DNA of 64,000 nucleotides. It comes from RUG13409 sp045546135. Its GTDB lineage: Bacteria; Bacillota; Clostridia; Peptostreptococcales; Anaerovoracaceae. Location of the stretch: contig JAZQCD010000006.1 in NCBI GenBank assembly GCA_045546135.1, positions 62,001 to 126,000 on the forward strand, given 5' to 3'. The translations under genes and the position numbers were made by a program. Position 1 is the first letter of the stretch. Each line of letters opens with the position of its first letter. Shown piece by piece: positions 16,535 to 26,055 of this stretch. Under the pieces are notes generated by a model. That model was not told the origin of the DNA. It did not search any database and saw only the letters and a program-made list of their open reading frames with translations.

Positions 16535-17271
16535 TGGCTGAAACGAAGACAAGAAAAAAGAAACGCAGAAAAAAGAATTATCTTCTCCGCATCATATTGT
16601 TCTTAGCTTTTGTTGCCGGGGTCTATTTCCTCATGAGCAGTTCTCTCTTTTATGTTGAGAATTTTGAGATCACAGGAAACGATCACTTTACAGACAGCAT
16701 GGCAACAGAGATATGTGGCATAAAGACAGGAAAGAATATCTTTTTTGAGACAGACCTTAAGACTGCAAGATACGATCTTCTCAGTTCTCCTTATGTAAGG
16801 GTAGTAAGAATCAAAAGGAAACTTCCGAAGACCATAGTCATAGAGATAGAAGAAAGAGAAGAATTTGCTGCTGCAAAGGTGCCTCAGGGCATAGCAATAG
16901 TTGATAAGGACGGACTTGTCTTAAGGATATCCGATGCTGAACCTTATCTTCCTTTGATCTCAGGCATGCAGGTCATAAGCGCAGAACCGGGTAAACCTCT
17001 TGAAACTGAACCAAGTTATCTCTTTTCAAAGAGTCTTGATCTCTTAGAAGAAGCAAGCGTCATAGATTTCTATTTCGAGAGGATAGATATATCAATGTCA
17101 TCCGTTAAGGCGTATATCTATTATGATCAATACCTTTGCGAAGGGACTCTTGACAATCTCATAGCATCCCTTTCGTCCATAAAGGTCATGGTCGCAAGTC
17201 AGTACAGCCAGGATATATCCCACGGGACCATATATGTCGGTTCCAACGGGTATCTATCCTATGCGCCTTGA
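16534..17271 (+). CDS. ftsQ: Divisome protein FtsQ/DivIB
   Basis: 245 residues: a very basic cytoplasmic tail (KTRKKKRRKKN), one membrane helix near 17-34, then a POTRA domain (about 38-108, VENFEITGNDHF ... SPYVRVVRIKRKLPKTIVIEIEER) and the FtsQ beta domain. The protein bridges FtsL/FtsB-type partners in the divisome. It overlaps murG by one base and ends the first transcription block, since a strong terminator follows at 17309. Confidence 0.93.
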   Translation: MAETKTRKKKRRKKNYLLRIILFLAFVAGVYFLMSSSLFYVENFEITGNDHFTDSMATEICGIKTGKNIFFETDLKTARYDLLSSPYVRVVRIKRKLPKTIVIEIEEREEFAAAKVPQGIAIVDKDGLVLRISDAEPYLPLISGMQVISAEPGKPLETEPSYLFSKSLDLLEEASVIDFYFERIDISMSSVKAYIYYDQYLCEGTLDNLIASLSSIKVMVASQYSQDISHGTIYVGSNGYLSYAP

Positions 17272-17308
17272 GGAAAATTAAGTGATTTTTTTGTAAAGCA
17301 TCCATATT

Positions 17309-17345
17309 TCTAGAGCAGCTTTTGCTCTAGAATTTGATTTTTTTT
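17309..17345 (+). terminator. Intrinsic terminator after ftsQ
   Basis: TCTAGAGCA (17309-17317), loop GCTTT, TGCTCTAGA (17323-17331), followed by ATTTGATTTTTTTT. It separates ftsQ from ftsZ. Confidence 0.85.
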
Positions 17346-17378
17346 GATTTTACCTATGTAAAACTACACAATATATTG

Positions 17379-17384
17379 TATAAT
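17379..17384 (+). promoter_or_regulatory. ftsZ promoter -10 element
   Basis: TATAAT in an AT-rich stretch, 40 nt before the ftsZ start and after the ftsQ terminator. A clear -35 is not visible; TATGTA at 17355 is the best placed. It gives ftsZ its own transcription start. Confidence 0.5.
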
Positions 17385-17424
17385 TATCTGTAATTATATA
17401 TATCTGTTTTTTATGGAGGGCCAT

Positions 17425-18726
17425 ATGCCATTTCTTGAATACGAAGCACCGGCAGAAACTTCTGCTAACATAAGAGTAATAGGTGTCGGCGGAGCAGGAT
17501 GCAACGCAGTCAACCGCATGATAGATGCAAACTTAAGCGGCGTTAATTATATTGCTGTAAATACTGATAAACAAGCGCTCAACAAATCCAGAGCTGAAAA
17601 CAAGATACAGATAGGTGAGAAACTCACAAGAGGACTCGGAGCAGGCGGAAATCCTGAAGTAGGACAAAAGTCAGCAGAAGAAAGCCTTGAAGCTATAGAG
17701 AATTTCGTAGCAGGAGCAGACCTTGTTTTCATCACAGCAGGTATGGGCGGCGGGACAGGAACAGGAGCAGCTCCCATCATTGCAAAAGCTGCAAAGAATT
17801 CCGGAGCTCTTACCATAGGCGTCGTCACAAGACCTTTCAGCTTTGAAGGAAAAAAGAGAAAAGAACATGCAGACCTTGGAGTAAAGTTCCTCAAGAGTTA
17901 CGTTGATTCTCTTGTAGTCGTTCCAAACGACAAGCTCCTTGAGATATCAGACAAAAATACAAGCATACTCGATGCTTTCAAACTTGCAGACGAAGTCCTA
18001 AAGGACGGCGTTGAGGGCATAGCAACTCTCATTTCCGATGCAGGCCTTATCAACCTCGACTTTGCAGACGTCAGGACCATCATGAGCGACAGAGGTCTTG
18101 CTCACATGGGCGTTGGACGCGGCAAGGGAGACAACAGAGTGGCAGATGCCATCAAGAATGCAATCGAAAGTCCGCTTCTCGAGACCAATATCAAGGGAGC
18201 AAAGGGCGTCCTCCTCAACATCGAGGGCGGATATGACCTTGGTATGCTCGAAGTCAACGAAGCATCTGAGCTCGTACACCAGCAGGTCGACGAAGAGGCT
18301 GTCATCATCTTCGGTACTTCTGTCAGAGAGGATATGGAAGGCGAGATCAAGGTCACAGTCATCGCAACGGGCTTTGAAGACGAGATGGGAAAGAGAAAGG
18401 GCCTTGATGCAAGACCAAAGGAACCCACAAAGGAGCAAAAAGAGCTTGAGGACTACATCGCTTCTCAGACAGCACCCTTAGATAATACCTTCAGACCTTC
18501 CATGCACACAGAACTTTCTCTTCAGGAAGAGATGGATAAGATCACAGGAGAAGGTAAGCAGCAGGAAGAGCAGATCTCAATGCAGCCGCCTCAAGAAAAC
18601 AAAGAGAAGAGCGTTGATGATTTTGACGAGCTCTTCAACAAGGCATTCGGAAGGAATCCCGAAGAGAGAAAGGATGATACGGAATTCCCCATCCCGTCCT
18701 TCCTTAACAGATTCACAAAGCAGTAA
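17425..18726 (+). CDS. ftsZ: Cell division GTPase FtsZ
   Basis: 433 residues from ATG 17425, placed 6 nt after GGAGGG; an upstream in-frame ATG at 17413 overlaps that Shine-Dalgarno and is less likely. The tubulin-like core has GVGGAGCNAVNRM near 20, GGGTGTGAAP (the GTP loop) near 105-115 and the T7-type NLDFADVRTIM near 205. A variable linker follows from about 320, and the conserved C-terminal peptide EFPIPSFLNRF binds FtsA, SepF or ZapA-type partners. It polymerises into the Z-ring. No ftsA is seen upstream, so a SepF-type anchor elsewhere is expected. Confidence 0.99.
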   Translation: MPFLEYEAPAETSANIRVIGVGGAGCNAVNRMIDANLSGVNYIAVNTDKQALNKSRAENKIQIGEKLTRGLGAGGNPEVGQKSAEESLEAIENFVAGADLVFITAGMGGGTGTGAAPIIAKAAKNSGALTIGVVTRPFSFEGKKRKEHADLGVKFLKSYVDSLVVVPNDKLLEISDKNTSILDAFKLADEVLKDGVEGIATLISDAGLINLDFADVRTIMSDRGLAHMGVGRGKGDNRVADAIKNAIESPLLETNIKGAKGVLLNIEGGYDLGMLEVNEASELVHQQVDEEAVIIFGTSVREDMEGEIKVTVIATGFEDEMGKRKGLDARPKEPTKEQKELEDYIASQTAPLDNTFRPSMHTELSLQEEMDKITGEGKQQEEQISMQPPQENKEKSVDDFDELFNKAFGRNPEERKDDTEFPIPSFLNRFTKQ

Positions 18727-18745
18727 ATAAAGGAATGAAAACCGG

Positions 18746-18770
18746 GGCCGGTGGATTCACCGGCCTCTTT
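18746..18770 (+). terminator. Terminator abutting the trmH-type start codon
   Basis: GGCCGGTG (18746-18753), loop GATT, CACCGGCC (18758-18765), then TCTTTT. It follows ftsZ, but the next gene starts only 8 nt later at 18778 and has no visible Shine-Dalgarno. The hairpin may therefore control translation or read-through of the next operon. Confidence 0.8.
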
Positions 18771-18777
18771 TCAGATA

Positions 18778-19566
18778 ATGAAGACTATAACTTCAAAAGA
18801 CAATCCATTGATCAAGGAAGCTGCATCTCTGAAAGAAAAAAAGTACAGAGATGGTCTTGGCATGTTCCTCGTAGAAGGTCCGAATCTCGTAAGAGAACTT
18901 ATGGAATTCGGAGGAAGGCCGCGGTTCATATTTCTTAAGGCCGGAGCAGGCGATGAAGCGCAGCAGCTGGCGCTCAAAGCCGAAAAGCTTACGGCCGTTT
19001 ACGAGATACCGGAAGGACTTTTCTCTAAAGTAGCTACGGACAATACACCGCAGGGAATAATAGCCGCTGCAAATAAGCCTGAATGGACAATGGACCGCTT
19101 TTTTGAAGAAACAAAGGATAGGAACATACTGGTCCTTGACAGGCTGCAGGATCCCGGAAATACAGGGACCCTCATAAGGACTGCAGAAGCTCTTGGATTT
19201 GGCGGCATCATCTTTGTAAAGGGCACAGCAGATCCCTTTCAGCCAAAGGTCGTAAGAGCAGCAGCGGGCAGTGTCCTGCGCATGCCCATGCTTTTCCTTG
19301 AAAGCGGCAAAGATGCTGCAGTCATACTTAAAGCAAAGGGCAAAAAACTTTATGCTGCATTTATGGAAGGGAGCGTTTCCATACAGGACGCAGACCTTAA
19401 AGCAAATGCTGCAGTCGTAATAGGTAATGAAGGCAACGGCGTCAGCCAAGAGCTGGCAGAAGCTTCGGAAAAGCTCTTTATCCCCATGGACGGGAAGACA
19501 GAGAGCCTTAACGCAGCCATAGCCGGAACTATAATCATGTATGAATCAAAGAGGCAAAGATCATAA
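18778..19566 (+). CDS. SpoU/TrmH-family RNA 2'-O-methyltransferase
   Basis: 262 residues from ATG 18778 (MKTITSKDNPLIKEAASL), the usual start of these proteins; a GTG at 18751 lies inside the terminator stem. N-terminal substrate-binding domain (LFVEGPNLVRE type) to about 95, then a SPOUT knot with LDRLQDPGNTGTLIRTAEALGF, VIGNEGNGVS and ESLNAAIAGTIIMYE. It methylates ribose in rRNA or tRNA using SAM. The same type of gene (YsgA in B. subtilis) precedes pheS in many Bacillota; the exact nucleotide is not known. Its TAA overlaps the pheS ATG by one base. Confidence 0.92.
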   Translation: MKTITSKDNPLIKEAASLKEKKYRDGLGMFLVEGPNLVRELMEFGGRPRFIFLKAGAGDEAQQLALKAEKLTAVYEIPEGLFSKVATDNTPQGIIAAANKPEWTMDRFFEETKDRNILVLDRLQDPGNTGTLIRTAEALGFGGIIFVKGTADPFQPKVVRAAAGSVLRMPMLFLESGKDAAVILKAKGKKLYAAFMEGSVSIQDADLKANAAVVIGNEGNGVSQELAEASEKLFIPMDGKTESLNAAIAGTIIMYESKRQRS

Positions 19567-20588
19567 TGAAAGAACAATTAACACAGCTTCTTGAAGAAGC
19601 AAAGAAGAACCTTTCTGAACTAGTATCCTTAGATGATGCAGAGGCTCTTCGTGTAAAGCTCCTCGGAAAGAAGGGCGAGATCACGGAGATCCTCCGTTCC
19701 ATGAAGGACCTTGCTCCCGAAGAAAGAAAGACCATGGGCCAGATCGCAAACGATACCAAGGCTCAGATAGAGCAGCTCATAACTGAGAAAAAAGAAACTC
19801 TCAAAGCTGCTGCAAAAAAAGCAAAACTTGAAGCTGAAGCTATCGATGTAACAGAACCTGCAGTCGAAGCAAAGCTCGGCGCAAGCCACCTTGTTTCAAA
19901 GACCATAGACGAGATCACAGAGATCTTCATGAACATGGGATTCTCCGTTGCAGAAGGACCTGAAGTTGAGACAGTATATTACAACTTCGATGCGCTCAAC
20001 GCAGGACCGAACCATCCTTCAAGGGATATGACCGATACTTTTTATATCGACGACAAGACTATCCTTAGGACTCAGACTTCTCCTATACAGGTAAGAACTC
20101 TATTAAAAGAGCCTCTTCCTATCAGGATCATTGCTCCGGGAAGAGTATTCCGCTGCGATACACCTGATGCTACCCATTCTCCTATGTTCCACCAGCTTGA
20201 AGGACTGGTAGTAGACGAGGGCATCACCATGGCAGATCTTAAGGGAACTCTTGATATCTTTGCAAAGAAGATGTTCGGACCCAGCACCAAGACAAAGTTC
20301 CGTCCTCATCACTTCCCATTCACAGAACCATCCGCAGAAATGGACGTCACATGCTTTAAGTGCGGCGGCAAGGGATGCAGGATATGCAAAGGCTCAGGAT
20401 GGATCGAGATCCTCGGCTGCGGCATGGTACATCCAAATGTATTAAAGGTCGGTAATGTAGATACAGAGAAGTATACAGGTTTCGCATTCGGTATGGGCCT
20501 TGAGCGTGTCGCCATGCTCAAGCATGAAATAGACGACCTTCGCTATCTCTATGAAAACGATGTGCGTTTCATCGAGCAGTTCAAGTAG
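19566..20588 (+). CDS. pheS: Phenylalanine--tRNA ligase alpha subunit
   Basis: 340 residues. An N-terminal coiled coil (about 1-90) grips tRNA-Phe. The class II catalytic core follows, with HPSRDMTDTFY, LRTQTSPIQVRTL (motif 2 region), FTEPSAEMDV and the motif 3 GFAFGMGLERVAML near 305-320. With PheT it forms the alpha2-beta2 enzyme. A CFKCGGKGCRICKGSGW stretch near 260 has CxxC spacing and may bind zinc; some but not all bacterial PheS have a similar insert. There is no T-box leader, as the gene is coupled to the methyltransferase upstream. Confidence 0.98.
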   Translation: MKEQLTQLLEEAKKNLSELVSLDDAEALRVKLLGKKGEITEILRSMKDLAPEERKTMGQIANDTKAQIEQLITEKKETLKAAAKKAKLEAEAIDVTEPAVEAKLGASHLVSKTIDEITEIFMNMGFSVAEGPEVETVYYNFDALNAGPNHPSRDMTDTFYIDDKTILRTQTSPIQVRTLLKEPLPIRIIAPGRVFRCDTPDATHSPMFHQLEGLVVDEGITMADLKGTLDIFAKKMFGPSTKTKFRPHHFPFTEPSAEMDVTCFKCGGKGCRICKGSGWIEILGCGMVHPNVLKVGNVDTEKYTGFAFGMGLERVAMLKHEIDDLRYLYENDVRFIEQFK

Positions 20589-20601
20589 GAGGTTTTAAGA
20601 A

Positions 20602-23037
20602 ATGTTAGTACCCGTATCCTGGTTAAAAGAATATACAGACGTAAATGTAGACGTACAGGAGTTCGTAGACCGCATGGTCATAAGCGGCTCCAACCTTGAA
20701 GTCATCGAGCATTGGGGCGAGGGCATCGAAGGTGTAGTCATAGGAAAGATCGTAAAGATCGAAAAGCACCCCAATGCAGACAAATTATCCGTATGCCAGA
20801 TCGATGTAGGCAAAGCTGAACCTGTTCAGATCGTAACAGGCGCATCCAATATATTCGAAGGCGCTTTTGTTCCTGTTTGCCTTGACGGAAGTCACATCCC
20901 CGGACCTCTTCACGGCCAGCCAAAGACCGAAGAAGGAGTGACCATACATGACGGAGAATTAAGAGGTGTAGTAAGCCACGGAATGCTCTGCAGCTTTACA
21001 GAGCTTGGATTCCCTGACAAAGCAGCTCCTATGGCAAGCAAAGACGGAATTTGGATCCTTGAAGGCGAATGGACTCCGGGAGCAGACCTTGTTGAAGCTC
21101 TTGAGCTAAGAGATGCAGTCGTAGACTTTGAGATAACTCCAAACCGTCCTGACTGCCTTTCCATGCTTGGTATGGCAAGGGAAGCATCAGCTACATTCAG
21201 ACAGGAACTCAGATATCCTGAAACAGAATGCAAGAATGTATCAGAGGAGCGTTCAGAAAACTATATAAAGGTCGATATCAAGAGACCTGACCTTTGCAAG
21301 CGCTATTGCTGCAGAGTCATCAAAGACATAAAGATAGAGCAAAGCCCCTGGTGGCTCCAAAGAAGGCTCATCCTTTCAGGACAAAGACCTATCAACAACA
21401 TAGTCGATATAACCAACTATGTAATGCTCGAGTATGGTCAGCCTATGCATGCCTTTGATATTCGTACCATCGCAGGAAATCACATCATAGTCGATACAGC
21501 TTCTGAAGGAGAGAAGTTCACTACTCTTGACGGGACAGAAAGAACTTTGAGTTCTTCTATGCTCACCATAAGAGATGAGGATGGCGCATCAGCTATCGCA
21601 GGAGTCATGGGCGGCCTTGATTCAGAGATAAGACCTGATACATCCATGGTCCTTGTAGAGTCTGCAAACTTCCTCGGAGACAGCATCAGAAGGACATCTA
21701 AGGATCTTAAGCTTCGTACAGAATCATCGGGACGCTTTGAAAAGGGCATAGATCCTAACCTTGCAAAGGATGCATGCGACAGGTTCTGCTACCTTGTAGA
21801 GCTTCTTGGCGCCGGAACAGTCCTTACAGGCGATGTCGATATTTATCCTAATGTTGAAGAGCCTGTAGTCACAAAGATAAGAGTTTCAAGACTCAATAAG
21901 GTCATGGGAATAGAGATCCCGGGCGAGCAGATGTGCAGCTATCTTAACGCTCTTGAGATCAAGACAGAGATGGACGGAGACGTTATAACATGTACTGCTC
22001 CTACAGTCAGACAGGACCTCTCCATAGAAGAAGATTATGTAGAAGAAGTCGCAAGGATGTACGGTTATGACAAACTTCCTGTCAGCATCCCAAAGAGTTC
22101 CAATACAGCTAGGTTCCTCGGACTTCAGGGCGAAAGGCTCCTTGCAAAGAATGTGCTCAAAGCTCTTGGAATGGACGAAGTACAGACCTACAGCTTCGTA
22201 AGTCCTAAGGCTCTTGACAAAGTACTTGTCCCTGCAGATTCCTACAGACGCCAGCAGGTCAAGATACTCAATCCTTTAGGAGACGAGACTTCCGTCATGA
22301 GGACCATGCTCCTTCCGAATATCATGGACGTCCTCTATACCAACTTCTCAAGGTCAAACGAGAACGTAAAGATCTTTGAACTTGGAAACACATTCTTCGA
22401 TAACCACAAGATGGACGGAGGAGCACTTCCTGAAGAGAAGGACGTTCTCTGCATGGCAGCATACGGAGATAATGAGAACTTCTATGTGATGAAGGGAAGA
22501 GTCGAAGAACTCTTGAGAAACTTCGGAATTAAGGATTTCGAGTTCAGGACCCAGAAAGAGGATCCGTCCTATCATCCGGGAAGATGCGCAGACATCTATG
22601 CAAAGGATAAATATATAGGTACCATAGGCCAGGTACACCCTGATGTATGCGAGAACTATGGAGTGGAATGCGAAGTATACGCATCAGAGCTTGAATTCAA
22701 AGACATCTGCGCTATGGCAGACCACGAGCTCATTTTCAAACCGCTTCCAAAATTCCCTGCAATGACCAGAGACTTTGCAATGGTCGTAAATGAGGATGTC
22801 AAGGTAGGAGACCTTGAAAAAGAGATCAAAACTTCTGCAGGGCCACTCCTTGAAGCAGCAAAACTCTTTGACGTTTACAGAGGAGCTCCGATACTTCCCG
22901 GTCAAAAGAGCGTAGCCTTCAGCCTTTCTTACAGGGCTGCCGACAGGACTCTTACTGAAAACGAAGTAAACGATATCAATACTAAGGTCCTTGCAAACCT
23001 TAGAGAAAAATATAACGCAGTTTTGCGTGAGATGTAG
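20602..23037 (+). CDS. pheT: Phenylalanine--tRNA ligase beta subunit
   Basis: 811 residues, full length. An EMAP-type tRNA-binding domain (about 40-150, KHPNADKLSVCQIDVG), B3/B4 editing domain (RPINNIVDITNYVMLEYGQPMHAFD), B5 domain, a catalytic-like core, and the C-terminal ferredoxin-fold anticodon-binding domain (FPAMTRDFAMVV to the end). The B3/B4 part hydrolyses Tyr-tRNA-Phe. AGGAGG precedes ATG 20602 by 9 nt. It sits 13 nt after pheS in one operon. Confidence 0.98.
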   Translation: MLVPVSWLKEYTDVNVDVQEFVDRMVISGSNLEVIEHWGEGIEGVVIGKIVKIEKHPNADKLSVCQIDVGKAEPVQIVTGASNIFEGAFVPVCLDGSHIPGPLHGQPKTEEGVTIHDGELRGVVSHGMLCSFTELGFPDKAAPMASKDGIWILEGEWTPGADLVEALELRDAVVDFEITPNRPDCLSMLGMAREASATFRQELRYPETECKNVSEERSENYIKVDIKRPDLCKRYCCRVIKDIKIEQSPWWLQRRLILSGQRPINNIVDITNYVMLEYGQPMHAFDIRTIAGNHIIVDTASEGEKFTTLDGTERTLSSSMLTIRDEDGASAIAGVMGGLDSEIRPDTSMVLVESANFLGDSIRRTSKDLKLRTESSGRFEKGIDPNLAKDACDRFCYLVELLGAGTVLTGDVDIYPNVEEPVVTKIRVSRLNKVMGIEIPGEQMCSYLNALEIKTEMDGDVITCTAPTVRQDLSIEEDYVEEVARMYGYDKLPVSIPKSSNTARFLGLQGERLLAKNVLKALGMDEVQTYSFVSPKALDKVLVPADSYRRQQVKILNPLGDETSVMRTMLLPNIMDVLYTNFSRSNENVKIFELGNTFFDNHKMDGGALPEEKDVLCMAAYGDNENFYVMKGRVEELLRNFGIKDFEFRTQKEDPSYHPGRCADIYAKDKYIGTIGQVHPDVCENYGVECEVYASELEFKDICAMADHELIFKPLPKFPAMTRDFAMVVNEDVKVGDLEKEIKTSAGPLLEAAKLFDVYRGAPILPGQKSVAFSLSYRAADRTLTENEVNDINTKVLANLREKYNAVLREM

Positions 23038-23058
23038 TTATTTAGAAAGGATAAAGCC

Positions 23059-23583
23059 ATGAGTGAGATCAACAAGGTAACTGTCCTTATCTGCGGACAG
23101 GAATATACTCTTTCCACCGATATGCCGAGAGAGTATGTCATAAAGCTTGCCGACAAGGTAGATGCAAAAATGAAAGAAGTTTCAGGCGGTAACAACCAGT
23201 CACTTTCACAGACCGCTGTTCTTGCAGCCATGCTCATATCCGATGAATACTACAATGAGAAGGACAGGACTGAGAAACTTGCTGCGCAGACAGCGGCCCT
23301 CGACAGGGATGCAAAGAACTATGAAGCCATGCTCGAAGAAGCTCAGAGAAGATTCGAAGCTTACAAAAAGGAGCAGGAAGAAGCTGCAGATAACCTTCGC
23401 AGCGTCATAGCTTCCCAGCAAGCTCGTCTTGACGATCATGAAAATGTTCCACCTGAAGCAGCTCAGAGGATAGAAGAACTTGAGAACCGCTGCAAGGATG
23501 TGGAGAGCAGCTTCTTCGATCTTCAGATGGAGAATATACGCCTTCAGAATGAACTGGAGAACTACAAGGATAAAGGATACTGA
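23059..23583 (+). CDS. zapA: Cell division protein ZapA with extended coiled coil
   Basis: 174 residues. The first 75 match ZapA (NKVTVLICGQEYTLSTDMPREYVIKLADKVDAKM ... LAAMLISDEYYN). The rest is an unusually long charged coiled coil to the C-terminus; many ZapA proteins are only 85-110 residues. ZapA bundles FtsZ filaments. Its position between pheT and mutS2 is common in Clostridia and Bacilli. GAAAGGA lies 9-15 nt before ATG 23059. Confidence 0.9.
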   Translation: MSEINKVTVLICGQEYTLSTDMPREYVIKLADKVDAKMKEVSGGNNQSLSQTAVLAAMLISDEYYNEKDRTEKLAAQTAALDRDAKNYEAMLEEAQRRFEAYKKEQEEAADNLRSVIASQQARLDDHENVPPEAAQRIEELENRCKDVESSFFDLQMENIRLQNELENYKDKGY

Positions 23584-23585
23584 TA

Positions 23586-25949
23586 ATGGATCCAAAGGCA
23601 CTACGTGTTCTTGAATATGAAAAGATCATAGAGATGCTTTGCAAAGAGTGCAGCAGCAGTCTGACACGCGAAGATGCAAAGCATCTTTTGCCTTATGATG
23701 AACCAAATGACGTAAGGGAAGCTTTGGCCCAAACAGAGGAAGCATATACGGTCCTCATGCAAAAAGGAGCGCCTCCTCTTGGGAATTTTTATGATGTAGC
23801 AGGCCTTGCTCATCTTGCAGGAAAAGAGGGAGTTTTAAGTCATAGGCAGCTCCTTCAGGTCGCATACAACCTTCAGACTGCAAGAAAGACTGCTGCATTC
23901 CTGTCATCAGACCTTCCGGAGCTCCCGTATATAGACGGCCTTGTTTCAGCAATAGCCATTCTGAAAGGCCTTGAAGATGAGATCTACAGGTGCATCATCT
24001 CAGAAGATGAAATGGCTGATGATGCAAGTCCTGAGCTTTACCGTCTGAGAAAGGCAATCATAAAGCAAAATGAAAATATCAGGATCAAACTGAACCAGAT
24101 AGTAGGATCCTCTGACAACAAGACCTTCCTTCAGGACGCCATAGTTACTCAAAGGCAGGGAAGGTACGTAGTACCTGTAAAACTTGAGCACAAATCAAGG
24201 CTTCCGGGTATCGTTCACGATCAAAGCTCAAGCGGCCAGACTCTCTTCATTGAACCGACAGCTATAGTCAACATGAACAATGAACTAAGAGAGCTTGAGC
24301 TTAAAGAACACGAAGAGATAGCAAGGATACTTAGAGAACTCTCAGGAAGAGTAGGAGAAGACGAAGCTCAGATAAAGGGCAATCAAAGGGTCATGACAGC
24401 TCTTGATTTTGCTTTTGCAAAGGGAAGGCTTGCTGTCAATATGAACGGCATGAAGCCTGACATCAGCAATTCTTTCTATATAAATATCAGAAGGGGAAGA
24501 CACCCACTGATCGATCCAAAAAAGGTCGTTCCCATAGATGTTTCGGTAGGAAAGGGCTACAGGACCTTGATAGTCACAGGTCCTAATACAGGAGGCAAGA
24601 CAGTAACATTAAAGACCATAGGACTTCTTTGCCTCATGGCTCAGTCAGGCATGTTCATACCTGCATCAGACGGCACGATCATCCCTGTATTCTACAATGT
24701 CTTTGCAGACATAGGAGACGAGCAGAGCATAGAGCAAAGTCTTTCTACATTCAGTTCTCATATGAACAACATAGTGAAGATAGTCAACGGAGCAAGCAAA
24801 GGAAATCTCGTGCTCCTCGATGAACTTGGAGCAGGGACAGATCCTACAGAAGGCGCTGCCCTTGCCATGTCCATACTGACTCATCTGTTCGATAAAGGGG
24901 CGACAACGGTCGCGACTACTCACTATACAGAACTTAAGAAGTATGCCATATCTACTCCCGGAGTACAAAACGCATCCATGGAGTTCAATGTGGAGACTCT
25001 GTCGCCAACATATAGGCTCATTATAGGGACTCCGGGCAAATCCAATGCCTTTGAGATATCACAAAAGCTGGGCCTTAAGAAAACTATCATAGAGCATGCT
25101 AAGATGCTCCTTGAATCAGGAGACATAGAATTCGAGGATGTTATCACATCTCTTGAAGGCGACCGAAAAGAGGCCGAAAAGAAGCTTGCTGAAGCAGAAG
25201 CCTTAAATGCGGAAATGAAAGCTCAGAAGGAGCGTTTTGACGTTCTGGAGGCAAAGCTCAATGAGAAGAGAGAAAAGTATATCTCTGATGCAAAGGAAGA
25301 AGCAAGAGAACTCATAGAGGAAGCAAGAGCCGAAGTCGAAGAGATAAGAGAAGCCATAAAGAATGCTCAAGTCTCAGACGAAGTAAGGAAGGCGGTAGAA
25401 GCAGGCAGGAGCGCTCTCAAAGCAAAGAAAGACAAATATGCTCAGCGCATGGAAAAGAAAGAAAACAACGCTGTTCCTAAAGCTGAAGACATAGCAATAG
25501 GCAAGAGAGTCAATGTTCTTTCAGTCGGACAAAAAGGAGAAGTCCTCACTCTTCCCGATGATAAAGGAAACCTCCAGGTACAGGTCGGTTCCATGAGACT
25601 TACAGTCAGCCTTAAGGGCATCACTTTGGTCCAGGAGAACGTGACCGAAAAAGAAAGAGAAAAGATAAAATATTCAAAGCTTAAGACTGCCAAAGCCATG
25701 TCAGTTCCCATGTCCATCAATGTGGTCGGACAAAACCTTGATGATGCTACAATGAATGTGGATAAATACCTTGACGACGCATTCCTTGCAGGTCTTGAGA
25801 CAGTGACCGTTATACACGGAAGAGGCGCAGGGATACTTAAAGCAGGCCTTCAAAAAATGTTCAGGACCCATAAACATGTTGCATCTTTTAGGTCAGGAGG
25901 ATATAAAGAAGGCGGTGACGGCGTCACAGTCGTAACTCTGAAGCGGTAG
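23586..25949 (+). CDS. mutS2: MutS2 family ribosome-rescue/anti-recombination ATPase with Smr endonuclease domain
   Basis: 787 residues. MutS-type lever and clamp, then the ATPase with GPNTGGKT at 332-339, FADIGDEQSIEQSLSTFSSHM, and LLDELGAGTDPTEGAAL. A long coiled coil (about 520-630), a KOW-like region and the C-terminal Smr domain (about 715-787, VIHGRGAGILK) follow. MutS2 of Bacillota suppresses recombination and has been shown in B. subtilis to act on collided ribosomes. The ATG follows the zapA stop by 2 nt, so the two are coupled. Confidence 0.96.
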   Translation: MDPKALRVLEYEKIIEMLCKECSSSLTREDAKHLLPYDEPNDVREALAQTEEAYTVLMQKGAPPLGNFYDVAGLAHLAGKEGVLSHRQLLQVAYNLQTARKTAAFLSSDLPELPYIDGLVSAIAILKGLEDEIYRCIISEDEMADDASPELYRLRKAIIKQNENIRIKLNQIVGSSDNKTFLQDAIVTQRQGRYVVPVKLEHKSRLPGIVHDQSSSGQTLFIEPTAIVNMNNELRELELKEHEEIARILRELSGRVGEDEAQIKGNQRVMTALDFAFAKGRLAVNMNGMKPDISNSFYINIRRGRHPLIDPKKVVPIDVSVGKGYRTLIVTGPNTGGKTVTLKTIGLLCLMAQSGMFIPASDGTIIPVFYNVFADIGDEQSIEQSLSTFSSHMNNIVKIVNGASKGNLVLLDELGAGTDPTEGAALAMSILTHLFDKGATTVATTHYTELKKYAISTPGVQNASMEFNVETLSPTYRLIIGTPGKSNAFEISQKLGLKKTIIEHAKMLLESGDIEFEDVITSLEGDRKEAEKKLAEAEALNAEMKAQKERFDVLEAKLNEKREKYISDAKEEARELIEEARAEVEEIREAIKNAQVSDEVRKAVEAGRSALKAKKDKYAQRMEKKENNAVPKAEDIAIGKRVNVLSVGQKGEVLTLPDDKGNLQVQVGSMRLTVSLKGITLVQENVTEKEREKIKYSKLKTAKAMSVPMSINVVGQNLDDATMNVDKYLDDAFLAGLETVTVIHGRGAGILKAGLQKMFRTHKHVASFRSGGYKEGGDGVTVVTLKR

Positions 25950-26055
25950 TATTAAGATTTTTATCATTTATATCGATTTAAATTACAATCACAACTTGAA
26001 CGGTAACATTTAATTGACCGATAAATTTAATAAATCAAAACAGCGGAGAAAAAGA

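Noticed and set aside
18720..18780. T-box leader for pheS/pheT
   Set aside because: No specifier loop or TGG-type T-box sequence is present; the only structure is the ftsZ terminator.
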